Of a stretch of 64,000 nucleotides of DNA, positions 21,424 through 33,100 are shown in pieces. This DNA comes from Stichopus chloronotus. Taxonomy: Eukaryota; Echinodermata; Holothuroidea; Aspidochirotida; Stichopodidae. The notes below the pieces were generated by a model, which saw nothing but the letters and a program-made list of their open reading frames with translations, searched no databases and was not told the DNA's origin. Positions within the stretch are counted from its first letter, which is position 1, and each line of letters begins with the position of its first letter. The stretch lies in NCBI GenBank assembly GCA_021234535.1, contig CM037845.1:11924643-11988642 (forward strand), in the 5' to 3' direction. Position numbers and translations under genes: made by a program.

Positions 21424-22856
21424 TTTTGATGCGATGGTGATGTCGGTGTGTGTGTGTATGTGTGTGTATGCCTGTGTGTGTGTGACGCCCTGCTTGTAAA
21501 CACGATATCTAACGAAGGGTAACCATGAATGATCTCATACTTGGTGTGTGGGTTGGTCATAGTAATTAGATGATCCCTATTGTTTTTGGTGGAGGTCAAA
21601 GGTCATTCGAGGTCACCAGAGGTCAAAATGTGAAAACCTTGTAAACACAATATCTCAAGAATGGTAATTGTGACTGATGTCATACTTGGTGTGTTAATTG
21701 GTCATATTGAGTAGATGATCCCTATTGTTTGTGGTGGAGGTTAAAGGTCATTTGAGGTCACCAAAGGTCAAATGGTAAAAACCTTGTAAACACAATATCT
21801 CAAGAATGGTAATTGTGACTGATGTCATACTTGGTGTGTTAATTGGTCATATTGAGTAGATGATCCCTATTGTTTGTGGTGGAGGTTAAAGGTCATTTGA
21901 GGTCACCAGAGGACAAACTGTAAAAACCATGTAAACACAATGTCTCCAGAAGGGTAACTGTGACTGATGTCATACTTTGTGTGTTGCTTGGTCACACTGA
22001 GTAGATGATCCTTTTTTTGGGGTCGAGCCAGAGGTCATTTGAGGTCACCAGAGGTCAAACTGTAAAAGTGTGTAAAGACAACATCTATTTTCCAGAAGTC
22101 TAACCTGGAGTGATGTCATACTGGATGTGTGGATTCTATGTATGGAGTAAAGAATCCTTGTTTTTGGTGGTCAAAGACCATTTGAGGTCACCAGAGGTCG
22201 AACTTTGAAAACCTTGTAAACATGTTATCTCAAGAATGGTAATTGTGACTGATGTCATACTTGGTGTGTTAATTGGTCATATTGAGTGGATGATCCCTAT
22301 TGTTTGTGGTGGAGGTTAAAGGTCATTTGAGGCCACCAAAGGTCAAATGGTAAAAACCTTGTAAACACAATATCTCCAGAAGGGTAACTGTGACTGATGT
22401 CATACTTGGTGTGTGGGTTGGTCATATTGAGTAGATGATCCCTATTGTTTTTGGTGGAGGTCAAAGGTCATTTGAGGTTACCAAACGTCAAACTGTAAAA
22501 ACTTTGTAAACACATTATCTCTAGAAGGGTAACTGTGACTGATGTCATACTTAATGTGTGGGTTGGTCATATTAAGTAGATGATCCTTATTGTTTTTGGG
22601 TGGAGATCAAAGGTCATATGAGGTCATGAGAGGTCAAACTGGAAAAACCTTGTAAACACAATATCTCCAGGAATCTAACCTTGACTGATGTCATACTTGA
22701 TGTGTGGATTGTATATACTAAGTAGAAGACTCCTTTTGTTTGTGGTGTTTAAAGAAGAATAACTGCAGTTGATCTCAAACATGTCATGTGGATAATTCAT
22801 GTTTGTTATAATGTAACCATGTTGCAAAGATTCAGAAAGCCTTTTGACTTTCTGGT
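21424..22856 (+). mobile_element. 145-bp-repeat element, copy 4
   Basis: Plus-strand copy. It opens with gatgcgatggtgatgtc and a TG/TGTA microsatellite; its 5' hairpin has been deleted. About nine units follow, and it closes at 22786-22856 with the 3' module (ttcatgtttgttataatgta, then the hairpin gaaagccttttgactttc and tctggt). The unit at 21657-21798 and the following one are nearly identical, and a third near-identical unit appears at 22232-22376. Confidence 0.85.
21593..21625 (+). promoter_or_regulatory. Four perfect AGGTCA half-sites spaced DR1-DR4-DR4
   Basis: AGGTCA occurs at 21593, 21600, 21610 and 21620, with gaps of 1, 4 and 4. The layout is the same as at 3916-3948, in the opposite genomic orientation. 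Confidence 0.6.
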
Positions 22857-22905
22857 GTTTTTGATTCCTTGCCGAAGGCAGAAGAATCTATGCGATGGTG
22901 ATGTC

Positions 22906-22942
<37 letters not shown>

Positions 22943-23720
22943 CGTGTGTGACGCCTGCTTGTAAACACGATATCTCAAGAAGCGTAACTCTGAGTGATCT
23001 CATACTTGGCATGTAGATTGCCCTTATTGAGTAGATGATCCCTATTGTTTTTGGTGGAGGTCAAAGGTCATTTGGGGTCACTAGAGGTCAAAAGGTAAAT
23101 ACCTTGAAAATTGCTTGTAAACACGATATCTCCAGAATCGTAATTCTGAGTGATCTCATACTTGGCATGAAGGTTGCCCTTATTGAGTAGATGATCCCTA
23201 TCGTTTTTGGTGGAGGTCAAAGGTCATTTGGGGTCAACATGGGTCAGATTGTGAAAATCTTGTAAACACGATATCTCAAGAAAGGAAGCTTGTAGAAATC
23301 TCATGTCTAGTATGTAGTTGTACCATGTTGAGTAGAGGAACCCTAGTTGTTTTCAGTGGAGGTCAAAGGTCATTTGGGGTCAACAGGGGCCAAATTGTGA
23401 AAACCATGTAAACACGATATCTCAAGAAGAGAAGCTTGAGCAGATGTCATACGAAGTGTGTAGGTGTATCTTATTGAGTGCAAGGGTCACCAGAGGTCAG
23501 AAGGTAAATACCTTGAAAATTGCTTGTAAACACGATATCTCCAGAACAATAAATGTGAGAGATCTCATAGTTAGCGTGTGGTTTGCCCATATCGAGTAGA
23601 TGATCCCTATTTTTTTTTGGCAGAGGTGTAAGGTCATTTGGGGTCATGGGATGTCAAAATGTGCAAAACTTGAATCTACAATATTTAAAGAACTTCTAGT
23701 GAATTTTATACTTGTAATGT
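22857..23720 (+). mobile_element. 145-bp-repeat element, copy 5, abutting copy 4
   Basis: It begins directly after the end of copy 4 with tttttgattccttgccgaag, then ctatgcgatggtgatgtc and a TG/TGTA microsatellite (about 22906-22945). About five units follow, with perfect AGGTCAAAGGTCA near 23058, 23216 and 23361. The array fades out near 23720 and no 3' module is seen. Confidence 0.82.
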
Positions 23721-24176
23721 AGAATCCTGTTGTTGATTTGAGAACTTCTTTTAGGACATACCAACATAGTCTCTTTGATAACCATAAAGAAAAGATGAAG
23801 ACAACATTAAATTTGGTATCAAAGATTATTATTTGGCAAACCTGCCACTGTCCTCATAAGGACATGTGAGCATCCATGAATTGTAAATTGGAATTGATTA
23901 AATATACCATGGGTTATTAGCTTTATAAAAAGAGCTAAATTACTGATCATTTGGATCAAATACCCTTGAGCGTGCATGAACTGTGATTGCTTAATTGAAT
24001 GAATCAAATTGTAACTGACCCACCTCTGTTCAAATTGGTCTCTGTTATCTGACATAATTTATCACAGTTGACTGCCAGTAGAAACCACAATGTCCAGAAT
24101 AAATCATACAGTCTGTTGAGCCAGGTGCTTAATGGACTGAACCATTTACTTTATAAACAGTGTCTCTGTTTAGCCC
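23721..24176. other. Intergenic, nothing recognised
   Basis: AT-rich, no coding or repeat signal. Confidence 0.35.
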
Positions 24177-24526
24177 TTAAAGGGAAATAGGGCATTTATT
24201 TTACAGAAAACAACCATATTTTTAAAACCATTATTTGTGGACATAGAATGATAGATTATTCAAAATAATGAATTACAGTAGCCTTATTTTCAAGGAATAA
24301 GATTCTCACAGATCAGAAATTTAGTTATTTGTTGCTCAACAATAATTTGTTCACCCAAACTTTTTAAAATTCAAATGATGCATCCGTTACTTATCACATG
24401 CATAATGTCTTGAGGAGATGAAGCTTTGACAGATATTTATTGATGAGACTGAATGGTTTAACAATGGTTGAAGCGAATTTCTTTGTACGCCATGTTTGTG
24501 TATTCTAAACGCCCTGTTTCACTTTA
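24177..24526. mobile_element. TTAA-flanked MITE (piggyBac-like), copy 1
   Basis: The left end is TTAA followed by AGGGAAATAGGGC. The right end, reverse-complemented, is GTGAAACAGGGCGTTTA, with its flank decayed to TTTA. The internal sequence (for example ttgttgctcaacaataattt and cacatgcataatgt) matches the element at 35115-35472 along its whole length. There is no coding capacity. Confidence 0.75.
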
Positions 24527-24884
24527 CAGTAGTTCAGGTAAGCTTTAAACAAATGACTACTGTGTATCAAACCAGGGAAACTTGTACTGTGTGTTGTGTC
24601 TTTAAGTAGACTAAAGGCAAAATTGCATTGATGCTAGATTCTGGTTTAATAGGGTTATCCGTTTTTGCTAATTTTCAAGGACCTCATAGCCATTGGGAAG
24701 GGCATCACGCCAAAAAATCAAATACGAAAGAGCTGCCACCAATAGCTGTAACTCGACAAAATAAAGTGCTATAGTTTTGATTAAATAAACATGGTTACCT
24801 TTTTATCAAGTTATTAGACACAACAAAATATAATTTGTTCCCCTGCAGCATCTTATCCGTTTGGGAGTTTTCTCATGTTTGTTT

Positions 24885-25212
24885 AGGTCAAAGGTTAGTT
24901 GGGGTGACAAAAGGTTAAAACCTTGTATACATGATATTTTAAAGGTGATAAATGTGAGGGATGTTATACTTAAATTGTGAATTGTTCATATTTACCATGT
25001 TGATGGCCATATAGGGTAGGTGATCCCTATTGTTGTAAGTGGAGGTTAAAGGTCATTTTGAGTCACGAGATTTCAAAAGGTTTTGACCTTACTAAGATGG
25101 TATCTCAAGTAGGATAACTGTGTGGGATCCCATGCTTGTCGTGTGTGCGATTCATGTTTGTTACAATATATATCATGAGGCAAGGAATCACTAAGCCTTT
25201 TGGCTTTCTAGT
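24885..25212 (+). mobile_element. 145-bp-repeat element, 3' fragment (copy 6)
   Basis: About two decayed units and the 3' module at 25135-25212: ttcatgtttgttacaatata, then ggcaaggaatcac, the hairpin aagccttttggctt and tctagt. It supplies the cleanest view of the 3' end. A second solo 3' end lies at 25284-25332 (cggcaaggaatcactaag, then tcatgtgactttctggt). Confidence 0.78.
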
Positions 25213-25332
25213 TTCATTTTGACATGGTCCCTTCCCTTCTCCACTGAGTTGCTTTTGTTGGTAAGTGATTGTGTGCGTGTGAAGAAATGAGATATCGGCA
25301 AGGAATCACTAAGTCATGTGACTTTCTGGTTG

Positions 25333-27712
25333 GAGACAAGTACTCGTGACCTAGAAAGTCACGACTGTGAGGCCACTCATGACTCTTACTTGTAATTATT
25401 TGCAATGATGTCGTAATGGCCGTTTACACTTACATTGCATTATAATTCGAGCAGGAAATATCTTATAGTCAATGTAGTCGACCCAAACTGTGTTGGTGGG
25501 TACGAATTTTGCTTCTTGCTCATAATCAAATTTTTGATGCTGGTGACAACTGAACAAACTAAATTTTCAAGCAGAGGAACAAAGACAGGTTTGATTTTTA
25601 AAGTCATAATTTATTAACCTTGCAAAAGAACATTAATTAAAAAAAAATTTTCATGAGTGTTTTTTACAGTGTAAAAAAATTCCACAGAAAGTGGAGACAG
25701 TCATGACTCACGACCAGAAGTTGTGACTCCGAAGAAGAGTCGAGTAAGTCACACAAGCCTAATTCATACCCTCTGTACATCACTTGTTCACAATTTTGTG
25801 TAAACATTTCCCCATCAGGAGATGAAGCTGACTGATGGCGATGTCTACAGTTACAACAAAAATTTGCAAGTGACAGAGCATAGGCACAGCAACATCTTGA
25901 AATCTCTGCTTGATGACAAAGCAATTCAAAGACTGAGTGACGAGTTACTGTAAAATTGATCCAGATCACGGACTGTGGTATTTTCCTTGGTAGGTCCTGA
26001 AATGATTCCCAGTCCTATCCAGGAACACTTTATGATGTTCATGTACTCATGACTACTAACAGAACCATGATTTTCAGAGTAGACAATTTCCGAGATTGCT
26101 CGGAATATCGCAATGTACGTCTTGACAATCGCAAGTCTTGCTTTACATCTGACATCAAGTGAAATATTAAAACACCTATTAGCCAAGTCGGTGGTTACTC
26201 ACTAAACTTACTTTCCAGCCTGAAGAAAAGAGGTACTTAATATGTTTGTTGTCTTTCTACATGTGTGAATAACGGAGTTCTTACAAAAGCTGGTGCACTG
26301 ACTTTCATCACACCAGCAGCCAGCGGTCTTCAATAGGCATATTAATTGGAAGGTCTAAAGAAGTATACATATTTTTCATTGTAATATAAGGATGAATTTA
26401 TTGTAAGTGACATTCAGTTTTCAAAGTCTGACAGTATTGAAAAAAGAAATGTGGTAACAGAAGCATCTTATGCACTCTCCCCTTTTCTCATCGTCTGCCG
26501 GTTTGCATTGTTTCTGTAAACGTGATTCAGAGGCACAGTTAATATTTTATGCTATGAAAGTTTGGTCATGGTGAGAAGATGTTTACCCCACAGTATATGT
26601 TTCTTATGATATTTTAAGGAGACTCACAGCATTATGTCAGGTTGCTTTGCCCCGTCCTTTAAAGCTTAAAACCTGCAACCAGAACATTTCTAGTCTGACA
26701 ACCTGGAGATCTTTTATGGACTTGTTTGTTCGAAAAAAGCCCCTGAATGTGATATCTCTATAGAAGTCGTAATAAAGGCAGTGAGGAAGGTGGGGAATTT
26801 CAAAGATGCATACTGGTGTCAGGGGTACTTTGAGAAGATAATAGAAATCGTCAGTGTTGATTGGCTCATGTGAACATCACAGAAAACGTCTGTTGAAAAT
26901 CGTTGATCTCGGTGAAACAGACTGGACATAGAAACAACACAGTGCAGAGAGAATGTGCAAAGTGTCTTTTATTTTTGTTTATTAATCGGTCCCCAGGAAA
27001 TGGTTGGTATTGTCGATAGTTTCAGGTTGGAGTTGAGGAAGCATACCCTTTTTTTCTGACAATGTTCAAACAGGTTTCTTTTTTAGAAAACTTTGTGGTA
27101 TGTCCCCTGTATACTACCCAGTCAATCACCCGTCTCTCCCTCTTCCTCGAAGGTCATTTCACTGCTCTGCAATGTCACTATTCAAGCTTTAGAATGATGT
27201 TGGAGTATTGGCATTATGTGACGTCAATGCCCCCCCCCCCACACAATTGCAGAACAATAGAAACAACGATCCATTGATGACATTACAGTATAGTGAAAAG
27301 TCAATGTATTTATGATTTTACAACAGGAATAATATAATACTGAACAACAAAGAGAAAAGAAACATACATCATTGAAAAAGAGAGTCACGTTGTGTGTCAT
27401 GTTTTTCTTTTGTACCTGAATACAAAATTCTACGTCTTTGTTACGATAATAGTAGACTAACACCTGATGGTATGTAGTCATATTTACATTTTGTCTTTTA
27501 CAAGTTTCTCTGTGTTATGATATATTCCATACTGAATGTGTACATAAGGAAGACAATTCTTCTGCTCTTGCTTCTTGAGCTAAATATATGTTGTTAGATA
27601 TGAGTATATTATATTAAAAGATGTCATAAAGATCGAACAGAAATGATTAAAATATTGCATTATATAACAAGATCAAGTTGTGTGTACAGTATTCCTTTCC
27701 TAAAACTTGGGA

Positions 27713-27805
<93 letters not shown>

Positions 27806-29926
27806 AGTAGCGATCATATCACGGGCATCGATCCAAATCCTTCAAATCGTTCAACCTCCATGTCTTTGTTCCCTGCCAAACCCAAAACGCAAATGTACCG
27901 TCCGTCCTATACCCCCCCCCCCCCCCCCGTCACACCTCAATAAGGGATGCACCCTAGTTTCAAGTCAGGATTTTTTTTTTTTTTGAGTACCCTGTTTGGT
28001 GTCAGTTCTGAGCCATATCTTTTGTAGACCTTCCAATACAAACTTCTGGCAAAGTCATCTATTTCAACTAAAACCAATTAGTCACTCTACCAATGTTTTG
28101 CACCCCCTTCACTAGCTCGTCGATATGCTACTCTCCGAGGCAGACCGAGAGGCTGAAAGAAATACCTCAACGAAAAACTGCCTTTGTTCGAAAGATTTTG
28201 AGGAAAAAAGGGCTTTAGGCCGAAGAAACCCGTTGAAAAACATGCAGTTTTCTTTAATCACTACACTAATACTAGCCCTCCCCTTCTTAACTACGTTTCA
28301 TGATTTAAATCGCAAAAGCCACAGGAGCCTGGAAGGAATTTCTCCAAATTCGAGGGAGGGTGTTCAATTCGCAGGCGCGCAGAATGTTTACTCTACCCTA
28401 TCGTCTCTGACGCTTGACCGCGTTTTCCTGGATGTAGACCTATCGTGATTCCGCACTATGCTTTATCGAACACGTCACTAAGATCGGCTAAACCCTGGCC
28501 GCGCTCTCCTGGAAAGATAGCTCTTATTGGTCATAACAATCTGTGCTTCTGATTGGTCATGACAATCTGTGCCACAATGGTAGCGTTAAAAGAGGACAGG
28601 CAGTTGTCATATATACATACCTTACATAACTTTTTACACCATCTTTCCTTCAGATCTGGTGTAAGCATATATCCTTAGCAGATTTGTTGTGGAGAATGAA
28701 AGAATGATCTACAAATGGGAAACTCCTGTGAGAATGTGTCCCCGAAAACAACAAGCAAAAGAAAAGCCTTTCATTTTTTTTTCAGTTCGTCTCATCATTG
28801 CTGACGTCCCACACACATTCATGTGTCTATGCCTCTCCTTAGCTTGAAGTATGGAACGTTGTTTGGTCACAATTTACGCGAGGCGTTTGCGTCATGATAG
28901 GCCAAAGTTGGAGGTGCATTGTCTCAAAAACTATTTTCCCTGAGTTTGATAAGGTATAATAGTTGTATTCTTTATTATGAAGTTTGCAAAGATGCAAATG
29001 AAAAGGTTCCTAAATTCGGGCTCGTCATCAGCTGGCTAATCTCAAGTTTTTCTTCTTTAACCTTTATTCACAAAGGCGACGTCACACCTTTTTTTATTTA
29101 CACACTTTTCGTGGAAAATACAATATTTTCAGTTCACCAGTTGTATTCAGACTCAAGGTTACCGTCTGTCCCGTTTTTATTTATTTATTTATTTTTTAAG
29201 GAAAGTTAGCGTCACGACCAGGTAAGACAAGAGTCCCGTTGTACTCGAACACGTTCTCGATGTAGCTATATCAATTTTGCACGTTCGGCAAACTTCATTG
29301 ATTTTAAGATTTCAATCACAACTTAAGCACTTTCCTGCTGCAACATTGCTTACACAACCCCCACCTCCACCCATGAAAAAAATTAATAGACTATAGTACT
29401 GAATTCGTCCGGTAACATTTTCGGCGTATAACTTTCCTTGAATCACTGGTGTACCACTTGGGTCTCGCATGTAGTCAGCTCTTTGCACTAAGTCAGTGTT
29501 CGGCAGTTTGTCGGTTCATACATCATACACAAGGTCCCTCTCGTATCAGTCTCGAATAGTTATGTCCCATTTTCAGTTTAGTAGAAATATTGTATGTTGG
29601 CCACGATACAGAGATGGCGTATTTCACTACGCCATTTATTCAGTTTCTATTCTATCGCTACCATCAATAACATTCTGTTACAAAGACCACATTTCTTACA
29701 CCAACCATTTAATTACCAATTGAGTTATTTTCTGCCACAAAAGGCCCCTAGGAACGCGCGGATCGGTGGGAGGGGGAATAAAGACCCAAAATTGGCAGCA
29801 AGTACATTTTGAAATAGAATAACGAATCGAAACCAGGGCACAATTAACATACCCACCCTCGCCAGCAAACTTAGCAACAGACAAAATTGGTCATAAAGAG
29901 CAAGAAACTTAATGGGGGCACCATTG
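25333..29926. other. Intergenic region downstream of the protease gene
   Basis: No gene recognised. It holds the GAT repeat (27712-27803), C runs (27230-27240, 27912-27928), T runs and a short TTTA repeat near 29175-29193. Open stretches at 25664-26186 (minus) and 28125-28448 (plus) have no family features I recognise. Further 3' exons of the protease could hide here, but none were found. Confidence 0.4.
27712..27803. repeat. Perfect (GAT)n trinucleotide microsatellite
   Basis: About 30 uninterrupted GAT/ATG units. The long poly-Asp and poly-Met open frames across it are artefacts of the repeat. Confidence 0.97.
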
Positions 29927-30189
29927 CTAACATAATTTGACAGGACAGAACTGCCAGCGAATTTTCTTGTGAGTTGTAAAGCACCAAGGCCTTTTCCGCT
30001 TGCCGTCAGGGTTTCGGCAGAAGTTGTGGTCTCCTAGGCCGTTTCTTTCGTTCTTGCGTTCCTTGCTGCTGTACTGTTCGTGTTTATTGGGCCATTGTGC
30101 CGTCCATTTTTGGCAAGTGATGAAGTCCTCCGTGTAGTTGATCTCACCCCGATAATCCTCTCCTTTGCCCGTTTTGCTCTCGAAACATT
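29927..30189 (-). CDS. Astacin-kringle exon 6: kringle domain and stop
   Basis: Acceptor tctttcgcag/AA; 86 codons then TAG at 29929-29927. It encodes one kringle: CFESKTGKGEDYRGEIN, TCQKWTAQWPNKH, GLGDHNFCRNPDG, RPWCFTT and RWQFCPVKLC. The six cysteines (420, 444, 476, 488, 500, 505) fit the 1-6, 2-4, 3-5 pattern. After CRNPD there is Gly-Lys, where lysine-binding kringles have a second acidic residue, so lysine binding is doubtful. The protein appears to end at the last kringle Cys, but that codon overlaps a possible donor (T/gttagc). Confidence 0.92.
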
Positions 30190-33100
30190 CTGCGAAAGAA
30201 GGGAAGGAAAGCACGTCACATCAGCATGCATGTGCTTCAGTCACAAAACCACGTTACAGATTCCCGCCACTTTTATCTGTAATTGTCTCGTGCTTCTTTT
30301 CCATCCCAAATAAGTCCAGTGCTTGTTCACAGTCGTAAAGAAATGAAGACAATATATTCAGGAATGAACTTCAAACTGAAGGGGACACCCACAGAAAGGG
30401 GTAATGTAATTCTGACGTACCCCCCTTCCTCGCAGCCACCTCCCCACAGCTTTCCTTGCAGTCGCAACTCTTTGCTACTCATCCAACTTAATATATAGCT
30501 CTAATAATCGCAAGACTCATAACGTACCGCCAGTCCATTTTTTTATTTCACCCTTTCTTTAGGCGGCCCACCCGTTCTCCTTCCCGGCTCCTGCCATTCT
30601 TTCCAAGTACACTGGCATATAGCCATGGTGTTATTGTAAGAATGCTCGTAGATTGCTTCAGTTCATAATAAGTGCTCTCCCCCCCTCCCCCCCCCCCCCC
30701 TCCACATTATGACTGTGACTGAATTCGGCAATATTTATACCCTGTTCATTTATCCTTTGTTGTATACGTAGGGTCCATTGGGCTTTGTCAAGGTTTAGGA
30801 TAGAACATGCAGCAGGAATTTAATTATTAGAAATTGCTTCAGTTATCTCTTTTCTCAAACCCCAAGTACATGTGTACCTCAGTTACCCTGCTGTTCTATT
30901 TCAGTAAATGTTCACATTAAATCCAACGGTAATTTTGTGAAAAGTTGCCATGGCAATTTTAAAACCTGCATATGTAGGGCATAAGAATGCGCAAACTTGA
31001 CCGTGCTGGAGATTATGAGGGGATCCGAAAGCAAAACTTATATTCCCATATAGGAATTCCAAAGACTACTCTTGCTTATTTACGACATGGCAAAGTTGTA
31101 AAAGTCCGACAGAAACCGATTTTCCTGTGTGAACAGTGAGCGCTGTGGAGTTACATCCTGGCGAGTGCTCTGCGCTCAGCTGAGAATACGCTGGATATTA
31201 ATTAATCGTGTAAGAACGTTACGATTGTGTCTGTTTACCTGTAAACCAGGTTTAGTCGACTTTTTAAGTGAGAAACTTGATAAACCTGGTTTATCGACTG
31301 ACGAAACCAGGTTTCTCGAATTACAGGGCATTTGGGTTGTCATATATCTGAGATTTCAATGCTTCTGATTAAACACAGAATTGGCAAAATGCACTGTAGT
31401 CCCATATACCCAACGTAGAGCTTACATGCACAAACAGTCACATTGCTCAGGGCTAGGGGTGCAGAGTAGACTGGAGACACCATCGGGCATGTGAAATATT
31501 TTACGGGGACAAAAAAAAAATACACCACGGGGACGAAAACCTTTTGACTGGACGACGTCAGCTGCACCTCCCTCCCCCACATGTCTTTTGTAACATTGTT
31601 AACCCAAGAAAGTCCTCGCACATGCCCAGCCATACAAGAAGTAACGCACTCTTTTCAGTTACCAGGCATAATACTAAACAAGGAAGCTTCTCTTGAATAA
31701 TTATTGTTCCAAAACTTGGGGTGATCTTCCGGATGATATAGAGCTCTGCAAGTCGTATAAAACCTTTAAATGTAAAATGAAATCTCATCTCATTGGTAAT
31801 TACGTGCTTTGAACTGTATGCTTTTTCTGACTCGAGCCTTTTTTCTTTTCTTCTTTTCTCCTTGTTTTTGTGTTTTGTTTTTTGTGTGTTTTCTGTTTCC
31901 TTTAAGGTCGCTAGCTGCGATAAACATGTTCCTGTTTTTTTTTTCTAGCGTCCTGTTCATATTCCACTAGGCCTACATTGTACGACTGCATCTTATTATG
32001 CCTGTATGTATATATATATATGTACAGTATGAACGAAATACATGAAACGAAGCGAAACATTGTCTGCTGACCTGCAACACTCGCAAATTAGGTGTAAGAG
32101 TAAACCAGCTGTGCAGGACTATTCGAAGAGTGACTTATCATTGATAATTACGTACTACCATTGCGTAATATCAGAAGGCTTTCATTCCCATCAATTTCCA
32201 CCCTGCCCTACTCCTCCCCACCGAGCCCGAACAATAAATAACTTCGGTCATCCTCTGTCTGTGAAATAACCAACCTTCTGGCAGTGGTTTCTTCTGGTTA
32301 CATTCGTACATAGCGTTGACTTGGGCGATATCGATGTCACTGAGCCGCTCTTTCATTCCCAACTCGGTGGACGGTACATCGCGGTATTCCTTACGGACTT
32401 TCAGGGTGGGGGCTCCGTTCATGGTAAACGCCAAAGCGTCGTAATGCATCACGCTATCGAAGTCGTAAGCGAAACCCAACGATGTGATATTTTCCACGTC
32501 AATCTTTTCAAAGTTTTCTAATGCCCCCGGTGCGATGTTTGCAGTAACGACTCGGATGTACTTGTCGCGATCTCTTCGACTCTGAAGAAGAAAATAAAAA
32601 TATTCAATATGGAAATGGAGATACTTTTGATCAAACAATAATATTAAATACCAAGAAAGATCAAGGAAATATGAAGCAGGGAAGGGGGGAGGGGGAAGCG
32701 AAGGTCTCCAGTTCGGAAGACACGTGGGCCGAAATATGCTTCCACCCCAGTTTCCAAGGACGAAACCCCTTTTTTACTAGGTCGAGGGACTGAGAGAGCC
32801 ATTTCCTGCAGTCTGAGAAGCTGCTCTATCAATCATTTCCTCTGTACACTTCGAAGCAACTGATGGTGGCGCTCCGCTTAGATGGAGCCTGGGGTTCCTA
32901 CGTAGGACCCATAATGGAATTATTACTGATTGTCCCGCACTTTAACCCTTTGTGGCCTTTTCTGAAAAACCTGTCTACACCACTGATAAGAAAGAAGTTT
33001 TAGGCCAGATTTACCATCCTCCACCGTACCACCATACACACGCACTGGGTAGTCTGGGTCGCTATGTGGAAGTCGTAACTTCCCAGGTGTCCTAAGCTTG

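Noticed and set aside
27678..27986. Open frames encoding poly-Met and poly-Asp
   Set aside because: They are frames of the GAT microsatellite with no flanking coding features.
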